DNA from: Eleusine coracana subsp. coracana
Taxonomy: Eukaryota; Streptophyta; Magnoliopsida; Poales; Poaceae
Reading direction: 5' to 3'
DNA: 64,000 nucleotides
NCBI GenBank assembly: GCA_032690845.1
Contig: CM064420.1
Location: 66,452,707 to 66,516,706, forward strand
Shown: positions 1-9,612 of the stretch, in pieces
How positions within the stretch are numbered: the stretch's first letter is position 1
Layout: the number at the start of each line of letters is the position of its first letter
Notes under the pieces: generated by a model
Database searches by the model: none
What the model saw: the letters and a program-made list of their open reading frames with translations, nothing else
Told to the model about the DNA's origin: nothing
Translations under genes and position numbers: made by a program

Positions 1-957
1 GATGCATTTATCTACATCATTCTCCCTAAATCCGAATCTCTTAATTACTTCATCGAATTTAAGGTTCCACTATTTGGATGCTTGCTTAAGTCGATAAATG
101 GATTTTCTTAATCTACATCCCATATGTTCCTTACCCTTATAGCAAAACCTTCTGGTTGAGCCATATAAATAGTCTCATCTATGTTTTCATTAAGGAATGT
201 AGTCTTAACATCCATCTGATGTAACTCCATATCAAAATGAGCTACAAGTGCCATGACTACTCTTAAAGAATCTTTTGTAGACATAGGAGCAAAAGTCTCA
301 TTATAATCAACCCCTTTAGCTACCAGTCTTGCTTTAAATCTTTGACCTTCCCTTTGAAATCACGTTTAGTCTTGTAGACCCATTTACAACCTACTGTTTT
401 GACTCCATTAGGAATTTCTACTAAATCCCAAACCTGATTAGAACTCATAGACTTAAGCTCTTCTTTCATGGCTTCAATTCATTTAGTTGAATTTTCACTT
501 TCAACTGCACTCTAAAATTGACAGGGTCTTTTATTTTCCCGTCATCATACTGATCCTCACTTAAATATGTCTCATAAATGTCAAGAAGCGCCCGTCTCCT
601 TTCCCGATGTGAGCGTCTTATTGGTTTGTTCACAATCAGTTCAGGGTCAGGCTGAGGCTGATCTTCTGGCACAGGTTCCTCCTGAGATGGAACTTGTGCA
701 TCAGTGTCTGGTGCATGAGCCCCAGTAGGCAGTACCTGTACCCGAGCGGCTGCTACAGTGCTGCTTGGTTGAGGAATAATTGGCGGTACAAACTGATATA
801 CCTCCGTAGGCTCTAGAAAATCCGGAGATGGAAGATCAACCCATAATTCTTCGAGACTTATATCCCTCTTAGCAGAGCTTCCATTGGTTCCTGAGTCCTA
901 TAGAAACACAACCTGTCTTATCTCAACAAACTTAGTAGAGCTACCAAGACAGTAGAA
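1..957 (-). pseudogene. copia reverse transcriptase N-terminal region, frameshifted
   Basis: Between 957 and about 480 the minus strand encodes a variable Pro-rich linker and the RRSHRERRR motif typical of the copia integrase-RT spacer. From 480 towards 1 the RT begins (VGCKWVYKTKRD, then DYNETFAP and HQMDVKT in a shifted frame). At least one frameshift lies near 330-360, and a short segment between the KARLVAKG and DYNETF motifs is missing. The RT active site (YxDD) lies outside the window. The domain is recognised from motif order; no function is expected. Confidence 0.82.
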
Positions 958-2181
958 TCAGTATCCCTTTGACTTATCTGGGTATCTGATAAAGTGATAG
1001 CTCACTGTCTTAAAATCAAGTTTCTTATGTTGTGGATCAAATAGCTTAGCCTCAGCGGGACAACGCCACACCTTTAAATAATTTAGTGACAGTTTCCTCC
1101 CATTCCACAGCTCAAACGGTGTCTTGGGAACTAACTTAGATGGAACCCGATTAAGAATATGAGCAGCTATTTTTAATGCTTCCAACCACAGCTCAATAGG
1201 CAAATTAGAATGGTTGAGCATGCTACGCACCATATCTAATAACGTGCAATTACGCCGCTCAGCAACTCCATTTTGCTATGGTCCTCCTGGCATGGAGTAG
1301 TGCACTCTTATGCCATTTTCTTCTAAATACTTAGCAAACGGTCCCTTAATTTGACCATATGTTGCATGTTTCCCGTAATATTCTCCCCCATGATCTGATC
1401 TTACTATTTTAATGGAAGCGTTATGTTGTTTCTCAACTTCCAACTTATAAATCTTAAATATTTCTAGCGCATCTGAACGCTTCTTAATGGGGTAGATATA
1501 TCCATAACGAGAATAATCATCAGTAAATGTTATAAAAGAATCATAGCCATCTACTGACGTTACTAAAAGTGGGCCACAAATATCTGTGTGAATTATTTCT
1601 AAAACGTCCGAACTCCTAGTAGCTCCTTTCTTAATTGTCTTAGTGTATTTTTCCTTAATGCAGTATATGCATTGCTCTGAATCAGAGAAGTCTAATTCAT
1701 AAAGTATTTCATCTTTAATGAGACATTCTATTCTTCCCCTCGAAATGTGACTGAGGTGACAATGCCACAATTTCGAAGAAGTCTCATCATCACGCTTACA
1801 CTTATGTGAAATATTAGAATCATTCATCATAGAATCATCAAGAGAGAGCATATAAAGTTTGCCTTGCCTAACCGCAAGACCGACATTTATTGAATTAAAA
1901 TTAATAACACACTTATTGTTGCCAAACTCACAAACATGTCCCGAATCATCTAAGGCTGATACCGAAATTAAGTTTCTCTTTAAACTAGGAACATAAAGAA
2001 CATCCTCTAGATTAAGCTGGAAGCCACCCGACAACTCTAAGTGGAAGCTCCCAACGCCTTCAACTTGGACGACGTTCCCATCAGCCACTCTTAGGCTTTG
2101 CTCCCCCCTTCTTATAGTTCGGATCAAACGGAATACCTATAATGAATTAGAGATGTGCACAGTGGCACCTGAGTCAATCCA
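958..2181 (-). pseudogene. copia protease and integrase remnant
   Basis: A WIDSGATVHIS motif near 2160-2180 is the aspartic protease active site (D-S-G-A), flanked by stops on both sides. From about 2127 to 1276 the integrase core follows. It has an HHCC-like N-terminal part (HLSH...CIYC), the first catalytic Asp in HTDICGP and the second in SDHGGEY. The third residue, Glu of NGVAERRN, lies just beyond an in-frame TAG at about 1272-1274. The frame then stays open to 958 (integrase C-terminal region, LNRVPSK) before another stop. The integrase is therefore interrupted between its second and third catalytic residues. Confidence 0.88.
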
Positions 2182-2729
2182 TCAAGTATTAGGGAAAAAA
2201 TCCGCTAAGAATAACTCATCAATAAAAGAAACAACATCAAATTTATTACCTTGCTCCTTCAACCACTCCTTAAATCCTGGAGAAGCCTTCTGAAGGTGCT
2301 TGGGTGAGCCACAGAAAGAGCACGTCTTACCACCCTTAGACTGGTGGTTCTTGAAGTTGTTGTTGTTCTTGGGTCCTGCTTTGTTCCCATTCTTCTTTTT
2401 CTTCCTTTGGCCTTGCTTGCTGCTTCCTGCCTCATGCTGATTCTTAGGAGGATTGTTGAGACTTAGGTTGCCAACCGTGTTCACAACATTCTCCTTCATC
2501 TTTTCAGTCTTAAGCCTCTCTTCTTCTTTAACACAATAGCTTCTCAGGTCAGTGATAGACCAAGTGTTCTTGTTGGTGTTGTAGCTAATCTTGGATGGAG
2601 CATACTGAGGCGGGAGTGAAGTCATGATGAAATGAACAAGGAAACCATCAGAGATCTCCATCCTCATATCCTTGAGTTTATTGGCCATGTCACACATATG
2701 AAGAATGTGCTCCTTTATGCCAGTATGAA
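2182..2729 (-). pseudogene. copia gag fragment with damaged zinc knuckle
   Basis: The readable frame shows the C-terminal half of a copia gag (UBN2-like region) followed by a Lys/Asn-rich linker and a zinc knuckle. In intact relatives the knuckle is C-X2-C-X4-H-X4-C. Here the last cysteine is lost (CSFCGSPKHLQKAS), so RNA binding by this motif would be impaired. The reading frame continues a few codons upstream of the first Met, up to the LTR junction at 2729/2730, so the N-terminal half of gag was cut off by that junction. It ends with a stop just before the protease motif. Confidence 0.85.
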
Positions 2730-3165
2730 TGTTTTGGTGATAGATGACAACTATGAAATTATGGGCTAATATCTATACAAGTGTTGTCTATGCAAGAATC
2801 ATCTCTAAACCCTATTAAACCATATGGATGATTGTTGCCTTGGCGATTGATGATAATGACCACAAGCATGGAGGCTTGTGAACTTGATGGAGTCCAAGGG
2901 TTGATGAAGATGGATCAAAGCGGAGAACAAGCTATGGTGCAAGTGTTGGATACACTTGCCTAGTTGTTAGGTCTTAGTCTATCGGAAAAACCGGACTATC
3001 AAGGGGGTCTAGGTCATTCTCTTAGGTCATGTCTAGTCGGTGATGTACAAGGTTGCTCGGTGAAATCATAGACACTAGTTGACAGTGGAGAAGCCAAGGA
3101 GCTGTTCGGAGAAGCCGGGAAATGAAGTCAAGCGAGTACGAGGAGTTTTAGCTTCGGATTGAAGT

Positions 3166-3458
3166 GACCGGACAGAGGGGTCAATGGTGACCGGACTGTA
3201 CGGTCACTCTAAGGTTTTGTCGAGAGGCTACAACGACTCAGCGAGGAATCTGTTTGTGCAAGGATTCACAGAGACCGGATGGTCCGGTTAGTGTGAAGTG
3301 CACAGGACAGAGAGGAAGTCGAAGTCCAAAATGTTTCTAGACTGGAGAGAAAGAGACAGGATGGTCCGGTCAGGTGACCGTACGGTCCGGTCAGCAGAGG
3401 AATCAGCAGTGGTCAGAGCTGTTTATGCACAGTGTTGTAGTGACCGGACGGTCCAGTC
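3166..3458 (+). repeat. Cluster of ACCGGA/TCCGGT inverted-repeat motifs inside the LTR
   Basis: Variants of GACCGGACGGTCCGGTC occur at about 3166-3173, 3189-3207, 3273-3289, 3360-3394 and 3442-3458. The copy at 3274-3288 is a clean inverted repeat, ACCGGA-TGG-TCCGGT. The cluster lies just upstream of the TATA-like box at 3513, the U3 position of an LTR. Function is unknown; a regulatory role would be inference. Confidence 0.75.
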
Positions 3459-3512
3459 AGAAGGCACAAAAGCTGATTTCGTGGAGCAACGACTAGTTTG
3501 ATGTTGGGAACC

Positions 3513-3520
3513 TATATAAC
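3513..3520 (+). promoter_or_regulatory. Putative LTR TATA box
   Basis: TATATAAC lies between the palindrome cluster and the transcribed-looking 3' half of the LTR, as expected for the core promoter of a retrotransposon LTR. Assigned by position and consensus only. Confidence 0.45.
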
Positions 3521-5371
3521 TTCATTGCTGGGGTCTTTGTGACCTCTCTTGGCCAGTGGAATACCTGAGAGAATTTGGTAAGATTCAAGAGGAAAAGAGG
3601 AGAGCACTAGGAGGAGATATTGCATATCTTGAGAGTGCTAGAGGAGAGTAACTTGAGCATCTTGCACATCTAAGGCTAGGGTGTCCTTGAGGGTGTGATC
3701 TAGATTGTTACTCTTTGTCTATGGTGAGACCTAGATCGGTTAGGTGTTGGTGATTGAGCCTATCGTGATTGGTTGTAAAGGTCGTCATATGTTTGTACAT
3801 GGTTTGAGCTCGCGGTTGAAAGGGGAATAGCTAGTGAGCGCCCGTGTTGGCTCGGAGAGTCAGGCAAGTTTTCGAGGGAGGCGAGCTTGTGCTTTGTGCA
3901 GCGGTGATGCACACCGTGTCTTTACTCTAGGAGTGATTGCGGGCTCGTGGGCGAGAACTCTACCTGGTGGCGGGAGGGACCGGCGGGAGTGGTCCAACGA
4001 GGAGTAGGTGAAGGCGCCATCCTTCTGAGACCTCGGGAAAAAATCATGAGCATTCCTTGACCCTCTCTTTACCATTCTGCAATTGTGTGCTCTAGTAACT
4101 AGGTTGAATTATAGCTTACATAGGCTAGTATGTTTGGCTTCCACACTTTCTTTTATCATGAACACTAGCATGTGTAGGGTCTTGGCCTACTAGAATTGTT
4201 TAGGTTGCTTCTCTTGTTAGACTCAAGTAGTGTAAATTGAAGTATTTGGGTTTGTGAGCGCCTTACCAATTCACCCCCCTCTCGGTATGCCTTCGGTCCT
4301 TACAGTTATCCTTGTCCGGATTGGCATTTTCTTGGTTTGCATCGTCCCCCCCCTGCCATTTTCTTGGTTCGCATGATTACGTGCAGAGATTCAGAGATGT
4401 GCGTATCAAGTGTTTCAACTTGCAGTTAACTAATAATCAGATGGCAGAAATAACATTCAATGGCTTAGTTGCCCTTCTAAGAAAAAAGTTTCCCTCTACT
4501 GAATTTGAAAGCTTCTCACAGTTAGTACAGAAGGTGTTCATTCAAGAGAATCTGACTCGAGGGGCACGTTTAAGGCCGATTCAGATTAATTATAATGATT
4601 ATGGATCTGAATCTGATGAAGAAACTGCTAAATTCAATATGGCCGAATGGACTAGAAATAAGAATGTATTGTCGTGCCCGTGGGTGAAGCAGAACAAACC
4701 TGAGGAAAGATATGATTTTGATATCACCAAGGCCGACAAGATATTTGACATGTTATTACAAGAGAAGCATATTTAGTTGCCATCCAATCATGTGATGCCT
4801 ACTGCTGAAGAGTTGAAGAAGACGATGTACTGCAAATGGCATAACTCTCCCTCTCATTATACTAATGATTGCAAAGTGTTCAGGAGATAGATTCAGATAG
4901 CGATTGAGCAGGGCAAGATCAAATTCACTAAAGGTACTATGAAGATTGATGGGTATCCTTTCCCTGCAAATGTCAACATGGCTGGTATCGACAATGTGGA
5001 GGCATATATCAAAAGGTACTAGAAAAAGAGAGATAGAGAAGTGAAGGGGTCATAGTTTGATCCACATTGGGGCTGTCCATTCTTTCAATATTGCTGGGAT
5101 CACAATATGAAGTAGCCGTCAATCGACAACTGCCCTGGATGTAGTAAGCACATAGAGAAGATGTATAGAGAGGCTACAGCAAATCGTCGGCACCAATATC
5201 GTGTGAACGGCTCCAAAGAGTCGATAATGGGATCAACCGATTGACATTAGAGGGTTTTTGCATTTGATCGACTTGGAACCAAGAAGGCAAGCAATGATGC
5301 CAAGTTTGATAAGGAAGTCGATAAGATGATGCAAGAGGGACAAGAGCAGGCTGATCAGTGGTGCCCGTCTG

Positions 5372-5654
5372 TGTAACATCCTGTCCCAAGGCTTAATAGG
5401 ATTGATAGAATACTCATATCAACAAGTTGTAACTTCTTTTTCGGAAGCTTATCCCTAAAGAACTCCAAAGGTTAAGCGTGCTTGGCCTGGAGCAATTTAG
5501 GGATGGGTGACTGACCGAGAAGTCATTCTCGAGTGCGCATGAGTGAGGACAAAGTGTGCAGAAAAGACTTATGTTGGTCTGTGAGGAAAGTCTTGATGTC
5601 CTAGAGAGTTGCTAGGTGTAAGCGGGTCCGACCTCGAAGGGACGGGACGTTACA
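5372..5654 (+). repeat. Cassandra 5' LTR
   Basis: Begins TGTAACATCC, ends GGGACGTTACA, 283 bp. It aligns base for base with the 3' LTR at 5859-6141 with scattered substitutions, which indicates moderate age. Confidence 0.95.
5461..5525 (+). promoter_or_regulatory. 5S rRNA-like segment of Cassandra 5' LTR (pol III internal promoter homologue)
   Basis: AACTCC at 5461, GTTAAGCGTGCTTGG at 5471-5485 (5S box A region) and GGATGGGTGACTGACC at 5501-5516 (5S IE/box C region) follow each other at close to 5S rRNA spacing. In this family the segment is derived from 5S rRNA and can recruit the 5S transcription machinery. This is not a functional 5S gene: the 5' and 3' arms of the rRNA are absent and the segment has mutations. 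Confidence 0.85.
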
Positions 5655-5656
5655 GT

Positions 5657-5668
5657 TGGTATCAGAGC
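5657..5668 (+). other. Cassandra primer-binding site (tRNA-Met type)
   Basis: TGGTATCAGAGC starts 2 nt after the 5' LTR and is complementary to the 3' end of initiator tRNA-Met, as in many plant LTR elements. Confidence 0.9.
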
Positions 5669-5858
5669 TGACTCTTGCGGTTTCACGGGCGTGTGGGGTT
5701 GCAGTTCCGCAGGCATGGTGTACATGGCTGGTGTGGGCCTGGAGTGGTCATACAGCATGACACATGCGCGGGCACTAGGCACACGGACGTGGCCAAGAGG
5801 GGACGTTCCTGGCTTGGGGTTGATCGATGAGGACGTCGATCTTCTAAGGGGGTGAGAG

Positions 5859-6141
5859 TGTAACATCCTGGACTAAGGCTTAATAGGATTGATAGAATAC
5901 TCATATCAACAAGTTGCAACTTCTTTTCTGGAAGCTTATCCCTAAAGAACTCCAAAGTTAAGCGTGCTTGGCCTAGAGCAATTTAGGGATGGGGTGACCG
6001 ACCGGGAAGTCATTCCCGAGTACGCATGAGTGAGGACAAAGTATGCAGAAAAGACTTGTGTTGGTCTGTGAGGAAATTCTTGATGTCCTAGAGAGCTGCC
6101 AGGTGTGAGCGGGGCCGACCTCGAAGGTGCGGGACGTTATA
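5859..6141 (+). repeat. Cassandra 3' LTR
   Basis: Begins TGTAACATCC and ends GACGTTATA, so the terminal CA has become TA. It is preceded by a purine-rich tract (aagggggtgagag, 5846-5858). Its own 5S-like segment spans about 5948-6012 and keeps GTTAAGCGTGCTTGG and the GGGGTGACCGACCGGGAAGT region. Confidence 0.93.
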
Positions 6142-6433
6142 GTCTGGTATTTTCTCTAGGAGTCAGAAACGTAGGATACAAAGAATGCATTGTAGGCAGA
6201 TAAGGGCTAGCCAATATTATGATGAAGATGATCAACCGACAAACAAAGTATGGAGGCTAAAAGTGAAGTCGCAAGAGCAGATGCCAAATACTTCTATGAA
6301 TATGATGATGATACTGACTCAAGAATTCATGGCTGTAGAAGAAGAGTTGTTTGCTGATAGAGAGAGTGAACCACAACTTATATTTGATACTCATCAAGCA
6401 GTCTTTGATAAACCAAATGAGTAACATCGCCAC

Positions 6434-6919
6434 TTGAAGGCTTTGTACTTAAGAGGTTTTATTAATGGGATGCCGATGGGAAAGATGATGGTCGATGGAG
6501 GTGCTGCAGTGAATATCATGCCAATCACTACTGTTAGGAAATTGGGGAAGACTAAAGAAGATTTGATTGATACAAGTATGATTCTAAGGGATTATGATGG
6601 TCGCAGTACAATAGCTAAGGGATTTTTAAATGTGGAGCTCACAATCGGTAGCAAAACCTTGCCGGTTACTTTCTTTGTGATTGATGGAAAGGGAATCTAC
6701 AACCTTCTATTGGGATATGATTGGATGCATGCTAATTGTTGTGTTCCTTCTATGATGCACCAATCTCTGGCCCAATGGAATGGTGATCAAGTAGAGGTGA
6801 TCCCGACCAATGAAACCGTCAATGTTGCATCGGCCGATTTAGTTCCATGGCATGCAGATGATATGGAGTGTTTGTCCAGCAAGATCTGGAATGGAGATTA
6901 CGTCAAGATTACTATATAA
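6434..6919 (+). pseudogene. Tat gypsy aspartic protease
   Basis: The frame contains the retropepsin-like signature MVDGGAAVNIMP (about residues 20-31) and, near the end, the hydrophobic LLLGYDWMHAN motif that marks the flap/C-terminal part of the fold. In this lineage DGGA replaces the commoner DSGA, so it may be ancestral rather than a lesion. The frame is open for 161 residues but is separated by stops from gag and from RT, so it would not be made from the ordinary polyprotein. Confidence 0.82.
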
Positions 6920-6983
6920 GGTCTTGAAGTAGTGGACCAATCAAATTCTAAACTATTTCTCTGACAGGCACCCCAATGGGAAA

Positions 6984-8611
6984 TTGGGAAAAGGATTCAT
7001 GTCGGCTGATGAGTTACAGGAAGTTGACATAGGAGATGATGACAAACTAAGGACGACATTTATTAGTAAAAAGTTAGATGAAGATTTTAAAGTTGAATTG
7101 ATAAAGTTATTAAAAGAGTATCAGGATTGCTTTGCTTGGGATTATTCTGAGATGCCCGGTCTGAGCCGATCTATAGTTGAACATCAGTTGCCCATTAAGA
7201 CTGGATATCGACCTTACAAGCAGCCTCCAAAAAGAATGGATCCGAAGATATATGATGACGTCAAGGCTGAGATTACTAAATTATATGACGTTAAATTCAT
7301 TAGGCCTTGTAGATATCCAAAGTGGGTTTCAAATATTGTACCTATTTTCAAGAAGTGTGGCAAATTAAGAGTTTGTATCGACTTTTGCCCATTGAATAAA
7401 ACTACTCTAAAAGATGATTATCCAATACTGATAGCAGATCTTCTGGTTGATGCAGCTACGGGACACAAAATTGTTAGTTTATAGATGGTAATGCTGGTTA
7501 CAATCAGATTTTCATGATGGAAGAAGATATACCAAAGACTGCTTTCAGATGTCCCGGTGCAATTGGGTTGTACGAATGGTTGGTCATGACGTTTGGGTTG
7601 AAGAATGCTGCAGCTACATATCAGAGGGCCATGAATTATATATTCCATGATTTGATTGGCAGGTTGGTGGAAATTTACATTGATGGTGTAGTAGTTAAAT
7701 CTAAAAGAGTAGAAGATCATATAGCCGATTTACGGGAAGTACTTGAGAGAACCAGGAAGTATGGTTTGAGGATGAACCCGAAGAAATGTGCTTTTGGTGT
7801 ATCGACTGGTCAGTTTTTGGGTTTCATTGTGCATGAAAGGGAGACTGAAGTTGGGTCGAAGAGCATGAAAGCTATTAATGATATTGAGCCGCCGGTTAAC
7901 AAGACGAAACTTCAATCTTTAATTGGCAAAGTGAATTTCATCAGGAGGTTTATTTCAAACCTATCTGGGAAACTTGATATGTTTACCAAATTGTTGAAGT
8001 TAAAAGCGAATCAAAGGTTTGTGTGGGAAGCAGAACACCAGAAAGCTTTAGATGATATTAAACAGTATTTGGTTTCCCCACCAGTGTTGGTACCACCAAG
8101 AGAAGGATTGTCTTTCAAGCTTTATCTTACGGCGGATAAGAAATCAATCAGATCAACTTTAATCCAAGAATAAGATGGTAAAGAAAGGGTGGTGTTTTAT
8201 CTAAGTCGAAGATTGATTGATGCTGAAACCAGGTACACAGAGATTGAGAAGTTATGTTTATGTTCATATTTCTCATGTGTGAAGTTGAGGCATTATTTAT
8301 TGTCGACCGAGTATGTGGTAGTTTGCAAAGCCGATGTCATCAAATATATGCTATCGACTCCTATTTTAAAAGAGAGAATTGGTAAATGGATGCTTGCTCT
8401 AGCCGAATATGATCTTACTTATGAATCTGCTAAAGTTGTTAAAGGTCAGGTGTTGGCTGATTTGGTTGTTGAGCACTGCGGGTCTGAAGTGTCGATGGTG
8501 GAGCTAGTGCCATGGTTATTATTCTTTGATGGATCTGTTTGCAAGAGCGGCTATGGTATCGGGCTTGTGATCATATCGCCTCGGGGGGGAGGGGGGGGGG
8601 GCAAGATTTGA
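6984..8611 (+). pseudogene. Tat gypsy reverse transcriptase and RNase H
   Basis: The RT starts with the conserved approach region (VEHQLPIKTGYRPYKQPP) and continues through IVPIFKKCGKLRVCIDF. A one-base deletion near 7482 shifts the frame just before the DGNAGYNQ motif. In the next frame (7514-8173) the catalytic motif reads YIDGVVVKS: the second aspartate of YIDD is a glycine, so polymerase activity is lost. The connection and RNase H regions follow (VFYLSRRLIDAETRYTEIEKL from 8189), ending with the start of the second RNase H. A poly-G run at about 8583-8601 shifts the frame again. Confidence 0.88.
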
Positions 8612-8861
8612 GTTTGCATTCGCTATTGAGGTATCGACTAATAATCAGACTGAATATAGAGCTGTGCTTAAGGGGTTGCAGATGATGAAAGAAGCTGGAG
8701 TCGATTGTATCGAAATCATAGGAGATTCATTATTGGTGCTAGGGCAACTTGTGGGAGAATTTGAATGCAAGGATGAAATGTTAAGATTATTTCATGCCGA
8801 GTATCAAAGTATATTGCAATACTTTAAAACAGTACGTTTCAAGCATGTCCCAAGAAAGTAG
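8515..8861 (+). pseudogene. Archaeal-type RNase H domain of Tat element (copy 1)
   Basis: LFFDGSVCKSGYGIGLVI is the start of an archaeal-type RNase H fold. After an expanded G-run the domain resumes as STNNQTEYRAVLKGL and IIGDSLLVLGQL, which carry the conserved E and D positions. It lies between the canonical RNase H and integrase. A second RNase H here is a Tat-clade trait and supports the lineage call. Frameshift and stop (8859-8861) separate it from integrase. Confidence 0.85.
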
Positions 8862-8864
8862 AAT

Positions 8865-9612
8865 ATGGAGGTAAATAATCTGGCACAAAAGACATCGGGT
8901 TATCAATTGAACGATGGAGAGGTTATTGTTGATATAGCTGATATCGATGAAGAAGATTGGAGAGTTGGGATTATTCAGTATCTTAAAGATCCAACTCAAC
9001 CAGTGCCTCAGAAGATTCGGTACATGGCTTTGAGGTATGTTTTATTAAAAGATAAACTTTATTATCGAACTATTGATGGTGTACTATTGAGATGTTTGAA
9101 TCAAGAAGAGGCCAAAGTCGTTATGTGTGAAGTTCACGAAGGTATATGTGGTACACATCAATCGGCTCATAAGATGAGGTGGTTGTTAAAAAGAACTGGA
9201 TACTATTGGCCGACTATGCTAGAAGATTGCTTCAAATATTATAAAGGATGTCAGGATTGTAAGAAGTTTGGGACCATACAGAGAGCACCAGCATCGGCTA
9301 TGAACCCAATTGTTAAGCTGTGGCCTTTTAGAGGTTGGGATATGGATATGATTGGCCAAATTTATCCTGCATCAAGAAAGGGTCATAAATATATTCTGGC
9401 AGCTATAGATTACTTTACGAAATGGGTCAAAGCAGTGCCTATAAAGAATGTTACTACTGGTGATGTGATCAACTTTGTGAAGGAACATATTATATATCGA
9501 TTTGGTATGCCACAGACTATTACCACTGACCAGAGTTCTGTGTTTACTTCAGAAGAGTTTCAAAGCTTTGCTGATAGTATGGGAATCAGGCTTTTGAATT
9601 CATCGCCTATGC
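8865..9612 (+). pseudogene. Tat gypsy integrase, 3'-truncated (copy 1)
   Basis: The 250-residue frame has the zinc-binding HHCC region (HEGICGTHQSAHK...CQDCKKF) and the first catalytic Asp in DMDMIGQIY. The second, in TITTDQSSVF, is followed by the conserved SMGIRLLNSSP segment. The sequence leaves homology right there, before the catalytic Glu that the second copy has at NGQAEASNK (about 52320). The end was therefore removed when the adjacent minus-strand pseudogene was joined to it. Confidence 0.88.

Larger units (their letters stand above)
1..2729 (-). mobile_element. Ty1/copia retrotransposon internal region, decayed, truncated at both ends
   Basis: On the minus strand the domains run in copia order: gag, protease, integrase, then reverse transcriptase, with integrase before RT. 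The element enters from the window edge within RT and stops at 2729 inside gag, where a plus-strand LTR begins. Several in-frame stops and indels break the polyprotein, so it cannot be expressed as a whole. Neither of its own LTRs is recognisable in the window. The domain order is seen directly; the copia assignment follows from the established order of that superfamily. The lineage within copia was not resolved. Confidence 0.9.
2730..4304 (+). repeat. LTR (about 1.57 kb, plus orientation), probably a solo LTR
   Basis: The stretch starts TGTTTTGG and ends TCCTTACA. It carries a TATA-like box near 3513 and lacks coding capacity. The C-rich 3' end (caattcacccccctctc) resembles the 3' termini of several grass LTRs. 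It separates minus-strand copia gag from plus-strand gypsy gag, so it sits at a junction of two unrelated elements. Flanking pentamers (atgaa left, gttat right) do not match, so this is not a simple solo LTR with an intact target duplication. No second copy was seen. Boundaries are inferred from TG...CA and the edges of the neighbours. Confidence 0.6.
5372..6141 (+). mobile_element. Cassandra TRIM retrotransposon, complete, 770 bp
   Basis: Two 283-bp LTRs (5372-5654 and 5859-6141) enclose a 204-bp non-coding internal region with a PBS right after LTR1 and a purine-rich tract right before LTR2. The element is flanked by a perfect 5-bp target duplication, gtctg (5367-5371 and 6142-6146), inside the Tat gag. 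Both LTRs contain a 5S rRNA-like segment (AAGCGTGCTTGG and GGATGG-GTGAC), the hallmark of the Cassandra family of terminal-repeat retrotransposons in miniature. It encodes no protein and must have been mobilised in trans. The TSD proves insertion as an intact unit. Confidence 0.95.
4312..6424 (+). pseudogene. Tat gypsy gag, interrupted by stops and by Cassandra
   Basis: From about 4386 the frame encodes a gypsy gag segment (FRDVRIKCFNLQL, then FESFSQLVQKV), a WCPSx-type linker and a CCHC-like motif region (CKWHNSPSHYTNDCKVF near 4830-4885). Stops include TAG at 4774-4776 and 4888-4890, both at positions where a CAG codon is the simplest precursor. At 5371 the Cassandra element splits the motif that continues at 6147 (IFSRSQKRR). 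The first reading frame begins in unrelated sequence, so the N-terminus is missing. Capsid function is lost. Confidence 0.85.
4305..9612 (+). mobile_element. Tat-lineage Ty3/gypsy element, copy 1 (no LTRs in place)
   Basis: The plus strand carries gag, protease, RT, RNase H, a second archaeal-type RNase H and integrase in gypsy order. The extra RNase H between the usual one and integrase is characteristic of the Tat clade. The copy starts within gag directly after an LTR of another family, is split by a Cassandra TRIM at 5372-6141 and stops in integrase near 9612, where a minus-strand pseudogene begins. A homologous second copy lies at 51326-54660 and overlaps this one over the RNase H/integrase part. 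Confidence 0.88.

Noticed and set aside
2725..4309. Target-site duplication around the LTR at 2730-4304
   Set aside because: The pentamers atgaa and gttat differ, and the two flanks belong to different elements.
5461..5525. A functional 5S rRNA gene
   Set aside because: Only the internal promoter part is 5S-like; it occurs twice at the same LTR position and the rest of the 120-nt rRNA is missing, so it is the Cassandra LTR segment.
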